From positions 5,270,001 through 5,334,000 of the forward strand of contig NZ_AP022608.1 in the NCBI RefSeq assembly GCF_010728925.1: DNA of 64,000 bases, given 5' to 3'. Of the stretch, positions 29,491 through 37,825 are shown piece by piece. A model generated the notes under the pieces. It saw nothing but the letters and a program-made list of their open reading frames with translations. It was not told where the DNA came from and ran no database searches. The position numbers and the translations under genes are program-made. This DNA comes from Mycolicibacterium gadium. Its GTDB lineage: Bacteria > Actinomycetota > Actinomycetes > Mycobacteriales > Mycobacteriaceae. The first letter of the stretch is position 1. Every line of letters begins with the position of its first letter.

Positions 29491-30462
29491 ATGTCTGGGA
29501 AGTCTGGGATGTCGGCGCAAGCCCCCTATTACGAGAGTCGGTATATCCGGGCCAACCACCCTGATCGGCCGCAGGCGCTGTGGTTGCGCGAGACGCTGCT
29601 GATGCCGACGGCGGGGGATCCCGTCGCGGACGTCTGGGTGATGGTGTTCGACCCCGACGGCTCGGGCAATCGCGCCCTCAAGGAGCCCTACAGCCTCGAC
29701 GCGACCTCCTACGAGTACGACGATTGGACCGCGCGGATCGGCGCCGCGACCCTCGATGATCGGTCCGCGCAGGGCGTCGTCACCGGCGGCAACCGCTCGG
29801 CGCGCTGGGATCTGCGGATCACCCCCGGACTGGACGCACCGGTCAAGCTCCTCACCGAGCGCGCGTACCGGGCGCGGGTCCCCACGGCGAAGACCACGGT
29901 GCGACATCCGCTCGCGCGGTTCAACGGAGCACTCGAGCTCGACGACACCCGCGTCGTCGTCGACGACTGGACCGGCAGCGTGAACCACAACTGGGGAACC
30001 AAACACACGCCGGCGTATGCCTTCGGTCAGATATGCGGGTTCGACAATGCGCCGGACTCAACCCTGGAGATCGTGACGGCGCGAGCGGCGATCGGCGGTT
30101 TCCTGACGCCGGCCGCCACGCTGTTCGTGTTCCGGCACGAGGGTGAGGAGTTCGCGGTCCGCTCGATCCTGCATAGCCTGCAAACGCACGCGCGTTATCG
30201 ACCGTTCGCGTGGACCTTCGGTGGCCGGATCGGGGATCACATGATCGAGGGGGAGATCGTTGCCGAGCCCGAAGACGTCATCGGGCTGACGTACACCGAT
30301 ACCGACGGCGGGCAGAAGTACTGCTACAACTCGGCCATCGCAACATGTCGAATCCAGGTGGCGGGCAAAGCATTTTCCCGATCGGAACTCGTCGCCTCCC
30401 GGCGCGCGATGTTCGAGATCCTCACCGACACCCGCCATGACGCGGTGCCCTTGCTGGCTTAG
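29491..30462 (+). CDS. Hypothetical protein, possible AttH/CrtC lipocalin-like fold
   Basis: About 323 residues from ATG 29491; starts at TTG 29473 or ATG 29509 are also possible. Conserved-looking segments are ANHPDRPQALWLRETL, YEYDDWTARIG and GSVNHNWGTKHTPAYAFGQI. The His/Trp-rich signature and beta-rich composition resemble the two-lipocalin AttH/CrtC superfamily of hydrophobic-ligand proteins and carotenoid hydratases, but the match is distant. No signal peptide. Its TAG shares TTAG with the stop of the convergent LEH-like gene. Confidence 0.6.
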   Translation: MSGKSGMSAQAPYYESRYIRANHPDRPQALWLRETLLMPTAGDPVADVWVMVFDPDGSGNRALKEPYSLDATSYEYDDWTARIGAATLDDRSAQGVVTGGNRSARWDLRITPGLDAPVKLLTERAYRARVPTAKTTVRHPLARFNGALELDDTRVVVDDWTGSVNHNWGTKHTPAYAFGQICGFDNAPDSTLEIVTARAAIGGFLTPAATLFVFRHEGEEFAVRSILHSLQTHARYRPFAWTFGGRIGDHMIEGEIVAEPEDVIGLTYTDTDGGQKYCYNSAIATCRIQVAGKAFSRSELVASRRAMFEILTDTRHDAVPLLA

Positions 30463-30845
30463 GTGAATGCCTTCGTCACCGTCGCCATGTCGAAGTAGTC
30501 CGACCACTTGACGATCCTGCCGCCGACGACCTCGAAGACGCCCATCACCGGCAGTGCGATCTCACCACCGTCCTTGCGGCGCATGACGTCGGTGCGCTCG
30601 TTCATCACGATCCCCGACGTGCCGGAGCCGTCGCTGACCTGCCGGTGTACCTGAAAGTCGATGCCGTCGAAAGCCGCCGTGAACCCGGCGATGAACTCCT
30701 TGATCGCCTCAGGTCCGGTCACCGGGTCCATCGGGACGTTGTGGTAAACGCCGTCTTCGGCGAAGTAGGAAGCCAGTTCGGCGGCATCGGGCGAGGACCA
30801 CTTCTTGCAGAATTCGGTGACCAGTAGATCGGGGGTTTGTGTCAT
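30459..30845 (-). CDS. Limonene-1,2-epoxide hydrolase-like protein
   Basis: A 128-residue single-domain protein of the LEH/SnoaL fold. The residues that position and activate water in limonene-1,2-epoxide hydrolase have equivalents here: Tyr34 and Asn36 (VYHN), Arg84 and Asp86 (NERTD), and Asp116 (WSDYFD). This makes an active epoxide hydrolase, like mycobacterial EphG, plausible. EphG-type enzymes accept cholesterol epoxide and limonene oxide in vitro. ATG 30845 gives the family length and is preferred to 30875. Confidence 0.8.
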   Translation of the reverse strand: MTQTPDLLVTEFCKKWSSPDAAELASYFAEDGVYHNVPMDPVTGPEAIKEFIAGFTAAFDGIDFQVHRQVSDGSGTSGIVMNERTDVMRRKDGGEIALPVMGVFEVVGGRIVKWSDYFDMATVTKAFT

Positions 30846-30851
30846 CTCTCG

Positions 30852-30968
30852 ATGAAACTCATCGACACAACGCAAATCAACCCCGAGATGGCCGCCGATC
30901 CGATGAACGGTGTCGCTTTCAACGAAATGCAGCAGCTTTCTCGCACTTTCGCTGCACTTCGTCGATAG
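30852..30968 (+). CDS. Candidate small ORF, 38 residues
   Basis: ATG 30852 opens MKLIDTTQINPEMAADPMNG and runs 38 codons to TAG at 30966-30968. It fills most of the otherwise gene-free interval 30846-31006 and starts 6 bp from the divergent LEH-like start, so it would have to be leaderless. The composition looks protein-like, but there is no family match and no ribosome-binding site. Nothing else was recognised in this interval. Confidence 0.25.
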   Translation: MKLIDTTQINPEMAADPMNGVAFNEMQQLSRTFAALRR

Positions 30969-31006
30969 CGATGAAGTGTTAGCACGTCGGCGCGAGCCGG
31001 GGCCGG

Positions 31007-33916
31007 CTAGAAGCCTTCGGTCAGCACCCGGTCCAGTGTGTCGACGTAGAAGTCGGCGCCCTCGATGTCAATGCACAACGGCGGCTTGGTCTTCAGGATG
31101 TTCAGGTGATCGCCCGTCGGCTGGATGATCACGCCGAGTTCGAGCATGCGGTCGCAGATCGCGGCGGTCTCTTCGGTCGCGGGCTCGAGGGTCTGTTCAT
31201 CACGGATCATCTCGACGCCGAGGTACAGCCCGATCCCGTGCACGGTGCCGATGATGGGATGCCGCTGCTGGAGCGCCCGCAGCCCGGCCTTGAGATGCGC
31301 GCCGACGTGAGAGGCGTTCTGCTGCAGCGCCTCTTCCTCCAGTACGTCGAGCACCGTGATGCCGATCGCGCACGACAGTGGGCTACCGCCGGTCGACGAG
31401 AAGAAGTAACCCTGCGATGCGAACCTGTCCGCGACATCGCGGCTGGTGATCACTGCACCGAGCGGGTAGCCGTTACCCGTCGACTTGGCGATCGACACGA
31501 TGTCGGGCACGGCCTGCTGCTGCTGAAAACCCCAAAACCATTCGCCGAGACGGCCATATCCGACCTGCACCTCGTCGGAGATGGCGAGCCCACCGCCCGC
31601 CCGCACGGCCGCATACACCTGCTGCAGATAGCCGTCGGGCAGCGCCATACCGCCCGCATTGCCGTACACGCTCTCGCAGATGAACCCCGCGGGCGCGCGG
31701 CCTGCGGCGATCAGTTCGTCGATCTGGCGCACCGCGTCGTCGGCATACCGCACCGCATCGGCCCCGCGATACTTGCCGCGGAAGCTGTTGGGCGACTCCA
31801 CCGTGTGCACCCACTCCGGCCGGGTCGCGAGAGCGTTCGGGTTGTCGGCGATCGAGGTCGACACCGCATCGGTGCCGTACGTCCAGCCGTGATAGGCCTC
31901 CCTGACCGCGACCACATCGCGGCGGCCTGTTGCCGCCGTCGCAAGCCTGATCGCCAGATCACTTGCCTCCGAACCGGAGTTGACCAGGAACACCGTGTCC
32001 AGCGGGTCGGGCAGGGTCGCGGCCAGCCGCTCGCTGAACTCGACCACCGCCTCATAGTTGAACCGTGAGTTCGTGTTCAACTTCCGCAGCTGACGGGCGG
32101 CGGTGGCGGCGACGCGGGGGTGTGCGTGACCGAGCACGGTCACGTTGTTGACCATGTCGAGATAGCAGCGGCCGCGCGTCGACAGCAGGTAGTTGCGCCA
32201 TCCGCGCTCGATCTGAGGTGGCGTGCGGTAATAGTGCTCCTGCACCTGCGCGAAACTGGCGTCGCGGCGCGTCAGCAGATCCGGCGCCGTGGCCACCTCT
32301 GTCGGGCCCAGTCCGAGCAGGGGACGTGGATCTCGCGTCAGCGCAAGCCATCCCGGCGCCAGCTCCGCGGTCGTGAATGGCGGCGCCGCAGGTGCACCTG
32401 TCGGCCGCACCGATACCTGCACCCAGCTGTGCGCCGACGCCTCCGCCAAGACCTCGCCGGCGCGCAGGCTGCCCGACGCCACCGGACGCACCCCGGCGAG
32501 CATCAGCTCGTAACCGGGGCCCTGAAAGGTGATGCCATCGGCGGATGCGTCGGCGACCTCGCCGTCCCACGGGGCGCGCAGCGCCATGTCGGTGGCCGGC
32601 CACATCCCGACGCCGGTCGGTACGACAGCCGGGCTGTCTTGGCTCAACTTCGGCGCCCGGTTCAGCCTTGGCTGACCGTAAACGGTCACCACCAGTTCAG
32701 CGCCGTCTCGCACCGCGGCACGCGCCTGTGAGTCCTCGAGATCTGCTGTGAGCCAGCCACCGTCGTCGTAGATATCCGCCGTCGTAGACAGGTCGAGCGT
32801 CACGGCTGTGGCGTCGACCAGCGGCGTCGTCAGCTCGAGCGCCGCAGGTGCCCGGCTCAGCCCCAGGTCGGCCTTGACGACCTCGGTCATGACGTCCATC
32901 GGTACCGAGATGGCCTGCTCGAACATCCGCCATTCACCGTCGGACTGCTCGGTGACGTAGTCGTTGTCGGGGTCGAGTGCCGCCTGCTGTGCACCGCTGA
33001 CGATCAGCACCGCGGTGCGCAACACCAACAGCGGCCACAGCGCGTCCGCTTCCGTCGCGGTGAGCGGACGAATGTCGTTGAACGCCCTGATCGCCGGCAG
33101 CACCGACGTCGGACCGCTGCCGGCATGCCCCAGCACACACGACGCCGTGATCGCGAGCTCGCTGACCGCCCAGGTGTCGGTCAGGTCGCCGAAGTCGATG
33201 ACTCCGTCGGCGAGGGCGCCGGACACCACCACGTTGGCATCGGTGAGATCCAGGTGGACCGCCTGCCGCGGCAGGTCATCGGCCATTGGCGCGATGCGCG
33301 ACCACGCCTGACGCGTCGCCGTCTCGAGTGCGGTCCGGTGTCCGGGGTCCGATACGTGCGAAATCAGTTCGGCGACAACGTCGGCGCCATGCCGTAGATC
33401 CCATTGCAGGATGCGGTCCAGGCCGGGATGGGTGAAACCGGCGAGCGCACGGCTTACTCGGCCCGCGACCTCGCCGAGACCGGCGACCGCTGTCGGCGAC
33501 AAGTAAGCCGACTGCAGCAGGGTGCCGCCGGGAAGGTACTGCAGCAACCGAACGTAGGCGGGGCCGTCGACCAAACCTGTTATGGTCGTGCATTTCTCGC
33601 CTGCGGTGTTGGGCAGAGGAACCGCGACGCGCAAACCGGGTTCGGCCGACGCGATCAGATCAGCCGCGAGGTCCTGAGCCTGCAGCTCGGTGGCGTTGAA
33701 GGCCGGGTTGGCGATCTTCAGCACACCGACGATCGTCCCGTCTTCAGAAATCACCGTGAAGTTCCGGTCTTGCTGGCTGCCAAGAGATTTGGCGCTGGCC
33801 GACAGTCCGTAGTGCTCACGCAGGATCTGTTCGGCCTGCTCCTCGCTCACCTGCGGCGCGGGCAACTCCGGTTCCTCGAGGAAATTGAAGCCGACGGTGC
33901 GGCGGTCGACGGTCAC
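31007..33916 (-). CDS. Phosphotransferase (APH)/M23-like/class III aminotransferase fusion
   Basis: A 969-residue three-part protein. Residues about 25-330 form an aminoglycoside-phosphotransferase-like kinase with catalytic HLDLTDAN (near 220) and IDFGDL. Residues about 420-530 resemble an M23/lysostaphin-type barrel but lack its His ligands. Residues about 570-969 are a class III PLP aminotransferase, with the PLP lysine near 809 in SIAKSTGNGYPLG. Its closest relatives are ethanolamine-phosphate phospho-lyases and similar fusions, so phosphorylation of an amino alcohol followed by PLP-dependent elimination is possible. The GTG start overlaps the hydrolase stop (GTGA). Confidence 0.88.
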   Translation of the reverse strand: MTVDRRTVGFNFLEEPELPAPQVSEEQAEQILREHYGLSASAKSLGSQQDRNFTVISEDGTIVGVLKIANPAFNATELQAQDLAADLIASAEPGLRVAVPLPNTAGEKCTTITGLVDGPAYVRLLQYLPGGTLLQSAYLSPTAVAGLGEVAGRVSRALAGFTHPGLDRILQWDLRHGADVVAELISHVSDPGHRTALETATRQAWSRIAPMADDLPRQAVHLDLTDANVVVSGALADGVIDFGDLTDTWAVSELAITASCVLGHAGSGPTSVLPAIRAFNDIRPLTATEADALWPLLVLRTAVLIVSGAQQAALDPDNDYVTEQSDGEWRMFEQAISVPMDVMTEVVKADLGLSRAPAALELTTPLVDATAVTLDLSTTADIYDDGGWLTADLEDSQARAAVRDGAELVVTVYGQPRLNRAPKLSQDSPAVVPTGVGMWPATDMALRAPWDGEVADASADGITFQGPGYELMLAGVRPVASGSLRAGEVLAEASAHSWVQVSVRPTGAPAAPPFTTAELAPGWLALTRDPRPLLGLGPTEVATAPDLLTRRDASFAQVQEHYYRTPPQIERGWRNYLLSTRGRCYLDMVNNVTVLGHAHPRVAATAARQLRKLNTNSRFNYEAVVEFSERLAATLPDPLDTVFLVNSGSEASDLAIRLATAATGRRDVVAVREAYHGWTYGTDAVSTSIADNPNALATRPEWVHTVESPNSFRGKYRGADAVRYADDAVRQIDELIAAGRAPAGFICESVYGNAGGMALPDGYLQQVYAAVRAGGGLAISDEVQVGYGRLGEWFWGFQQQQAVPDIVSIAKSTGNGYPLGAVITSRDVADRFASQGYFFSSTGGSPLSCAIGITVLDVLEEEALQQNASHVGAHLKAGLRALQQRHPIIGTVHGIGLYLGVEMIRDEQTLEPATEETAAICDRMLELGVIIQPTGDHLNILKTKPPLCIDIEGADFYVDTLDRVLTEGF

Positions 33917-34785
33917 TTGCAGACGAACTGAACTACGACTTCGGAGAAGGCGTCGTTGTCGTCCCCGGCTGCGGTGTGCCCGGCTTCGGACAACTCGGCG
34001 AACTCGGCGCGGGGCACCTTCTCCAAGAAGTCTTTGACGCCTTCAGGACTGACCACGTCGGAAAGCTTGCCTCGGATGAGCAGGATCGGCATCGTCGATT
34101 CCATCACCGCCCGCTCGAGTTTCTCCACCCGCACGAACGGGTCGTCCATCGGTGCGGTGAGAAACGCCGGATCCCAGTGCCAGTACCAGCGTCCGTCACG
34201 CAAACGCAGATTCTTCTTCAAACCCTCAGGGCTGCGCGGCTTTGTCCGGTATGGAAGATATGCGGCAACCGCGTCGGCCGCCTCGTCGAGCGACGCGAAG
34301 CCATCCATGCCGCTGGCCATGAACTCGCGAATGTGGGCGCTGCCCTCCTTCTCGTAGCGCGGGACCACGTCGACGAGCACGAGTTTGGTCACTCGTTGCG
34401 GCCCGGCGGCGTGTGCGACCAGCATTCCGGTCATTCCGCCCATGCTCGCGCCGATCAGGATCACCGGGCGGCCGATCTGGTCGATGACGGCCAGGGTGTC
34501 GTTACACAGCGCATCCACCGTGTAATTGGCATCAGGTGCGCGGTCACTGTCGCCGTGGCCACGGCTGTCCAGAGCGACGACGTGCAGCCCGTGATCGGCC
34601 AGGATCTGCCCGGTGCCCTTCCACGAGAAGCGGTTCTGGCCGCCGCCGTGGAGCATCAGCACCGTCGGCCGGTCCTGCGCGGACGGTGCCCCTCGGTTCC
34701 ACTCGTCGGCGACCAGGGTGATGTCAGCGTCGACGCCGGCCACCCGGAACTTCACCGTCTGCGGTTCGCTGCGTGTGGTATCCAA
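33913..34785 (-). CDS. Alpha/beta hydrolase (Ser nucleophile)
   Basis: A 290-residue alpha/beta hydrolase with oxyanion segment MLHGGGQNRFSW, nucleophile elbow IGASMGG (Ser114) and a catalytic His probably in LSEAGHTAAGDD near residue 276. No signal peptide. Esterase, lipase or C-C hydrolase activity is possible. It is the first gene of a two-gene operon with the aminotransferase fusion (4-bp overlap) and is divergent from the TetR gene 88 bp away, which may regulate it. Confidence 0.88.
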   Translation of the reverse strand: MDTTRSEPQTVKFRVAGVDADITLVADEWNRGAPSAQDRPTVLMLHGGGQNRFSWKGTGQILADHGLHVVALDSRGHGDSDRAPDANYTVDALCNDTLAVIDQIGRPVILIGASMGGMTGMLVAHAAGPQRVTKLVLVDVVPRYEKEGSAHIREFMASGMDGFASLDEAADAVAAYLPYRTKPRSPEGLKKNLRLRDGRWYWHWDPAFLTAPMDDPFVRVEKLERAVMESTMPILLIRGKLSDVVSPEGVKDFLEKVPRAEFAELSEAGHTAAGDDNDAFSEVVVQFVCK

Positions 34786-34872
34786 CCGACTTCCTCTCCG
34801 CCGATCCGGAGCCTCACGTTACCGAGGAAGAATTTGCGTGTGACTTCGGCCCGGCTGGCGAACGGCGTCCCT

Positions 34873-35517
34873 ATGATTTGCGACGTGCAGCCAGAGACTG
34901 CCGAGGGCGATGACCGCAATTGCATCATCGATGCCGCCTATACCTGCCTGTCAGAGCCTCATTCCGGCGCCATCTCGGTCGCGGCGATCCTGCAGCGAGC
35001 GGGTGTGTCGACGCGGGCGTTCTACCGCCACTTCGAGTCCAAGGACGAACTGTTCCTGGCGATGCTGCGTCAGGAGACCGACTTGCTGGCCGAGCGCCTG
35101 GACCGCATCTGTGCCGAGGTCCCCGGCGGCCCGGTGGATCAGGTCAGGGCCTGGATATCCGGCATGTTCGGATTGATTCACGACGACCAGACCCGAATGC
35201 ACTTCTCGGTGATCGATTCCGACGAAGTGCGCGCCGCGAAGGGATACCGCGAGACGCGCGAGCAAGCCCACGCCGACCGCGAGCGCTCGCTGGTCGGGAT
35301 CCTGCGCCGCGGCCGCGAGGACGGGACGTTCCCGTTGACGAATCCCGAGCAGGATGCGATCGCCATCAGCGCGTTGGTCAGCAGGATGATGCTCACCCAG
35401 CACTACGAGGACAAGGTAAGGTGTGCAGCGGGCGCAGAACCGAGTTCTGGACTTCGCGTTACGTGCCCTGGGCGCCACCCCGCGATGAGTTTCGGTCGCG
35501 CGGGAAGTCGGTTCTGA
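34873..35517 (+). CDS. TetR family regulator, probably frameshifted near the C-terminus
   Basis: The N-terminal helix-turn-helix (AAILQRAGVSTRAFYRHFESKDELFLAML, about residues 40-68) is typical of TetR. The C-terminal ligand domain is recognisable to about residue 182 (LTQHYEDK). After that the current frame gives an atypical Cys/Pro/Gly-rich end, while the neighbouring frame reads VQRAQNRVLDFALRALGATPR and stops at 35488, a normal TetR ending. One extra base around 35416-35425 (GTAAGGTG) would explain this. Start ATG 34873; GTG 34885 is possible. Divergent from the hydrolase-aminotransferase operon, its likely target. Confidence 0.8.
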   Translation: MICDVQPETAEGDDRNCIIDAAYTCLSEPHSGAISVAAILQRAGVSTRAFYRHFESKDELFLAMLRQETDLLAERLDRICAEVPGGPVDQVRAWISGMFGLIHDDQTRMHFSVIDSDEVRAAKGYRETREQAHADRERSLVGILRRGREDGTFPLTNPEQDAIAISALVSRMMLTQHYEDKVRCAAGAEPSSGLRVTCPGRHPAMSFGRAGSRF

Positions 35518-35518
35518 C

Positions 35519-35989
35519 ATGCCTGCTATTACGCCAAGCTTGTGGTTCGACAACAATCTCGAGGAAGCGGCGGCGTTCTACACCGCGATCTTCCCCAACT
35601 CCTCGATCGAGGGGTTCGAGCGCTATACCGACGCCGGCCCGGGTACGCCCGGTGAGGTGGCGTGGGGCAATTTCTCGCTGGACGGGCAACGGTTCATCGG
35701 TATAAATGGCGGTCCGCAGTTCCCGTTTTCCGAGGCGGTGTCTTTCGAAATCCGCTGCAAGGACCAGGCGGAGGTCGACTATTACTGGGAGCGGTTGCTC
35801 GACGGCGGCGAGGAGTCGCAGTGCGGCTGGCTCAAGGATCGATTCGGTCTGAGCTGGCAGGTTGTGCCCGACCGGCTCTATGAACTGCTCGCCGACCCGG
35901 ACCCCGCACGCGCCGCTGCTGCGAACAAAGCGATGCTCGGAATGCGCAAGATCGTCATCGCCGAATTGGAGGACGCGGTCCGTATTTGA
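35519..35989 (+). CDS. VOC family protein (PhnB-like)
   Basis: A 156-residue protein of the PhnB / 3-demethylubiquinone-methyltransferase-like VOC group. The start TPSLWFDNNLEEAAAFYTAIFPNS and the later GWLKDRFGLSWQVVPDRLYELL are diagnostic of this subfamily; the latter resembles the motif before the C-terminal helix. The function of most members is unknown. ATG 35519 lies directly behind the TetR frame end and may be cotranscribed with it. Confidence 0.9.
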   Translation: MPAITPSLWFDNNLEEAAAFYTAIFPNSSIEGFERYTDAGPGTPGEVAWGNFSLDGQRFIGINGGPQFPFSEAVSFEIRCKDQAEVDYYWERLLDGGEESQCGWLKDRFGLSWQVVPDRLYELLADPDPARAAAANKAMLGMRKIVIAELEDAVRI

Positions 35990-36181
35990 CGGTTACGGCA
36001 TCTAAATGGCATCCCGGAAGTAGCCTTTCGTATGGCTTTCGGCGGGAGGCGGCGTCCGTGTCACGGTCCAGATGGCGTGATTCAAATCCGTGATGCTACG
36101 GTCACCCGCGTCCCATCGCGGTGCCTGGATTCACAGCACTTCTGGGGTCAGGGGATCTGTTCAGGCGGAAGGAAGTAGCAC
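35990..36181 (+). promoter_or_regulatory. Upstream region of the mce operon
   Basis: This 192-bp interval has no gene. It ends in a strong ribosome-binding site (GGAAGGA) before the GTG of yrbEA. Half-sites TCACGG and CCGTGA occur about 22 bp apart near 36058-36095 and could bind a regulator. No KstR consensus was found, which argues against this being a KstR-controlled mce4 operon. Confidence 0.4.
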
Positions 36182-36949
36182 GTGGTCGCTTCCGACGTCC
36201 TCGTCAAGCCGGTCCGCGCAGTCGGCGGTTTCTACGGGATGGCGCTCGACACGTTCGTCGCGATGGTCAGGCCGCCGTTCGCATGGCGCGAATTCATCAC
36301 CCAGGCGTGGTTCGTCGCGCGGGTGTCGATCGTGCCGACCTTGATGTTGACGATCCCCTACACCGTGCTGCTGACGTTCACCTTCAACATTCTGCTCAGG
36401 GAGTTCGGTGCTGCCGACTTCTCCGGAACCGGAGCCGCGCTCGGCACGGTGCGGCAGATCGGTCCGATCGTGACGGTGCTGGTTGTCGCGGGCGCCGGCG
36501 CCACGGCCATGTGCGCCGACCTCGGCGCCAGGACCATTCGTGAGGAACTCGACGCGCTGCGAGTGATGGGCGTCGATCCGATCCAGGCCCTCGTGGTGCC
36601 CCGCGTGCTGGCCGCGACCCTGGTATCGCTGGCACTGTCCGCGACGGTGATCCTCGTCGGCCTCGCGGGTGCCTACTTCTTCTGCGTCTACATCCAGAAC
36701 GTGTCACCGGGTGCGTTCGCCGCGGGCCTGACACTGATCATCGGCGCGCTCGACGTCACCATCGCGCTGATCAAGGCGGCGTTGTTCGGGCTCTCGGCCG
36801 GTCTGATCGCCTGCTACAAAGGCATATCCGTCGGCGGCGGCCCGGCGGGCGTCGGCAACGCGGTCAACGAGACCGTCGTCTTCACGTTCATGGCGCTGTT
36901 CGCGATCAACGTCGTCGCGACCGCGGTGGCAGTGCGGGTGACGATGTGA
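36182..36949 (+). CDS. yrbEA: Mce operon permease YrbEA (MlaE family)
   Basis: A 255-residue MlaE-type permease with about five to six helices. The conserved loop EELDALRVMGVDPIQALVVPRVLA is the EExDAL motif that contacts the MceG ATPase. It forms the inner-membrane part of an Mce lipid importer together with YrbEB. GTG start at 36182 after GGAAGGA. The stop overlaps yrbEB by 4 bp, beginning a tightly packed operon that runs to 49254. No mceG gene lies in the window, as usual, because it is encoded elsewhere. Confidence 0.95.
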   Translation: MVASDVLVKPVRAVGGFYGMALDTFVAMVRPPFAWREFITQAWFVARVSIVPTLMLTIPYTVLLTFTFNILLREFGAADFSGTGAALGTVRQIGPIVTVLVVAGAGATAMCADLGARTIREELDALRVMGVDPIQALVVPRVLAATLVSLALSATVILVGLAGAYFFCVYIQNVSPGAFAAGLTLIIGALDVTIALIKAALFGLSAGLIACYKGISVGGGPAGVGNAVNETVVFTFMALFAINVVATAVAVRVTM

Positions 36950-37821
36950 GCAGCGCATCTGTGGAACGGACCCGCCGGCCGATTGACCGGCGGTTCCCGC
37001 GCTTGGCGAAGCGACTCGACGGTTATGCCGCCGCCTGGAATCACGTTGGCATGCAGACGAAGTTCTACGGCAAGACGCTGCGCAGCATCCCGTACGTGTT
37101 CGCCAACTACCGGATCGAGCTGATGCGCATCATCGCTCAGATGGGCCTGGGCACAGGCGCTCTGGTGGTGATCGGCGGAACGGTCGCGATCGTCGGCTTT
37201 CTCACGGTGACCACCGGCGCCCTGGTGGCGGTGCAGGGCTATACCGACTTCTCCGAGATCGGCGTCGAGGCGTTGACGGGGTTCGCGTCGGCGTTCTTCA
37301 ATGTCCGCCTCATCGCACCCGCGACCACGGCGATCGCACTGGCGGCCACCATCGGCGCCGGCGCCACCGCGCAACTGGGCGCCATGCGGATCAACGAGGA
37401 GATCGACGCGCTCGAGGTGATGGGCATCCGCAGCATCGCGTACCTCGCGTCCACCCGCGTCATGGCGGGCCTCGTCGTCGTGATCCCGCTGTACTGCGTC
37501 GGCGTGCTCGCGTCGTTCTGGGCCGCACGATTCGGCACCACCGTGATCTATGGCCAGTCGACCGGTGTGTATGACCACTACTTCCGGACATTCCTGAATC
37601 CCACGGACCTGGTGTGGTCGTTCGTTCAGAGCATCGCGATGGCCGTGGTGATCATGTTGATCCACACCTATTACGGCTTCTCGGCAAGCGGCGGACCGGC
37701 GGGCGTGGGGGAGGCTGTGGGACGTGCGGTGCGGACTTCGCTGATCGTCGCGGCCTTCGTCGTGATGATGATCTCGCTCGCGGTGTACGGGCAAACCGGC
37801 AACTTCAATCTGGCTGGATGA
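36946..37821 (+). CDS. yrbEB: Mce operon permease YrbEB (MlaE family)
   Basis: A 291-residue partner permease with the MlaE motif NEEIDALEVMGIRSIAYLASTRV and helices throughout residues 60-285. The N-terminal extension of about 50 residues (RRPIDRRFPRLAKRLDGYA) is typical of the B subunit. Together with YrbEA it makes the heterodimeric channel for lipids delivered by MceA-F. The GTG at 36946 overlaps yrbEA by 4 bp; mceA follows after 4 bp. Confidence 0.95.
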   Translation: MSSASVERTRRPIDRRFPRLAKRLDGYAAAWNHVGMQTKFYGKTLRSIPYVFANYRIELMRIIAQMGLGTGALVVIGGTVAIVGFLTVTTGALVAVQGYTDFSEIGVEALTGFASAFFNVRLIAPATTAIALAATIGAGATAQLGAMRINEEIDALEVMGIRSIAYLASTRVMAGLVVVIPLYCVGVLASFWAARFGTTVIYGQSTGVYDHYFRTFLNPTDLVWSFVQSIAMAVVIMLIHTYYGFSASGGPAGVGEAVGRAVRTSLIVAAFVVMMISLAVYGQTGNFNLAG

Positions 37822-37825
37822 CGCG

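Noticed and set aside
33976..34872. Long plus-strand frame leading into the TetR gene
   Set aside because: It is antisense to the Ser hydrolase gene; composition is Arg/His-rich and no domain is visible before the helix-turn-helix.
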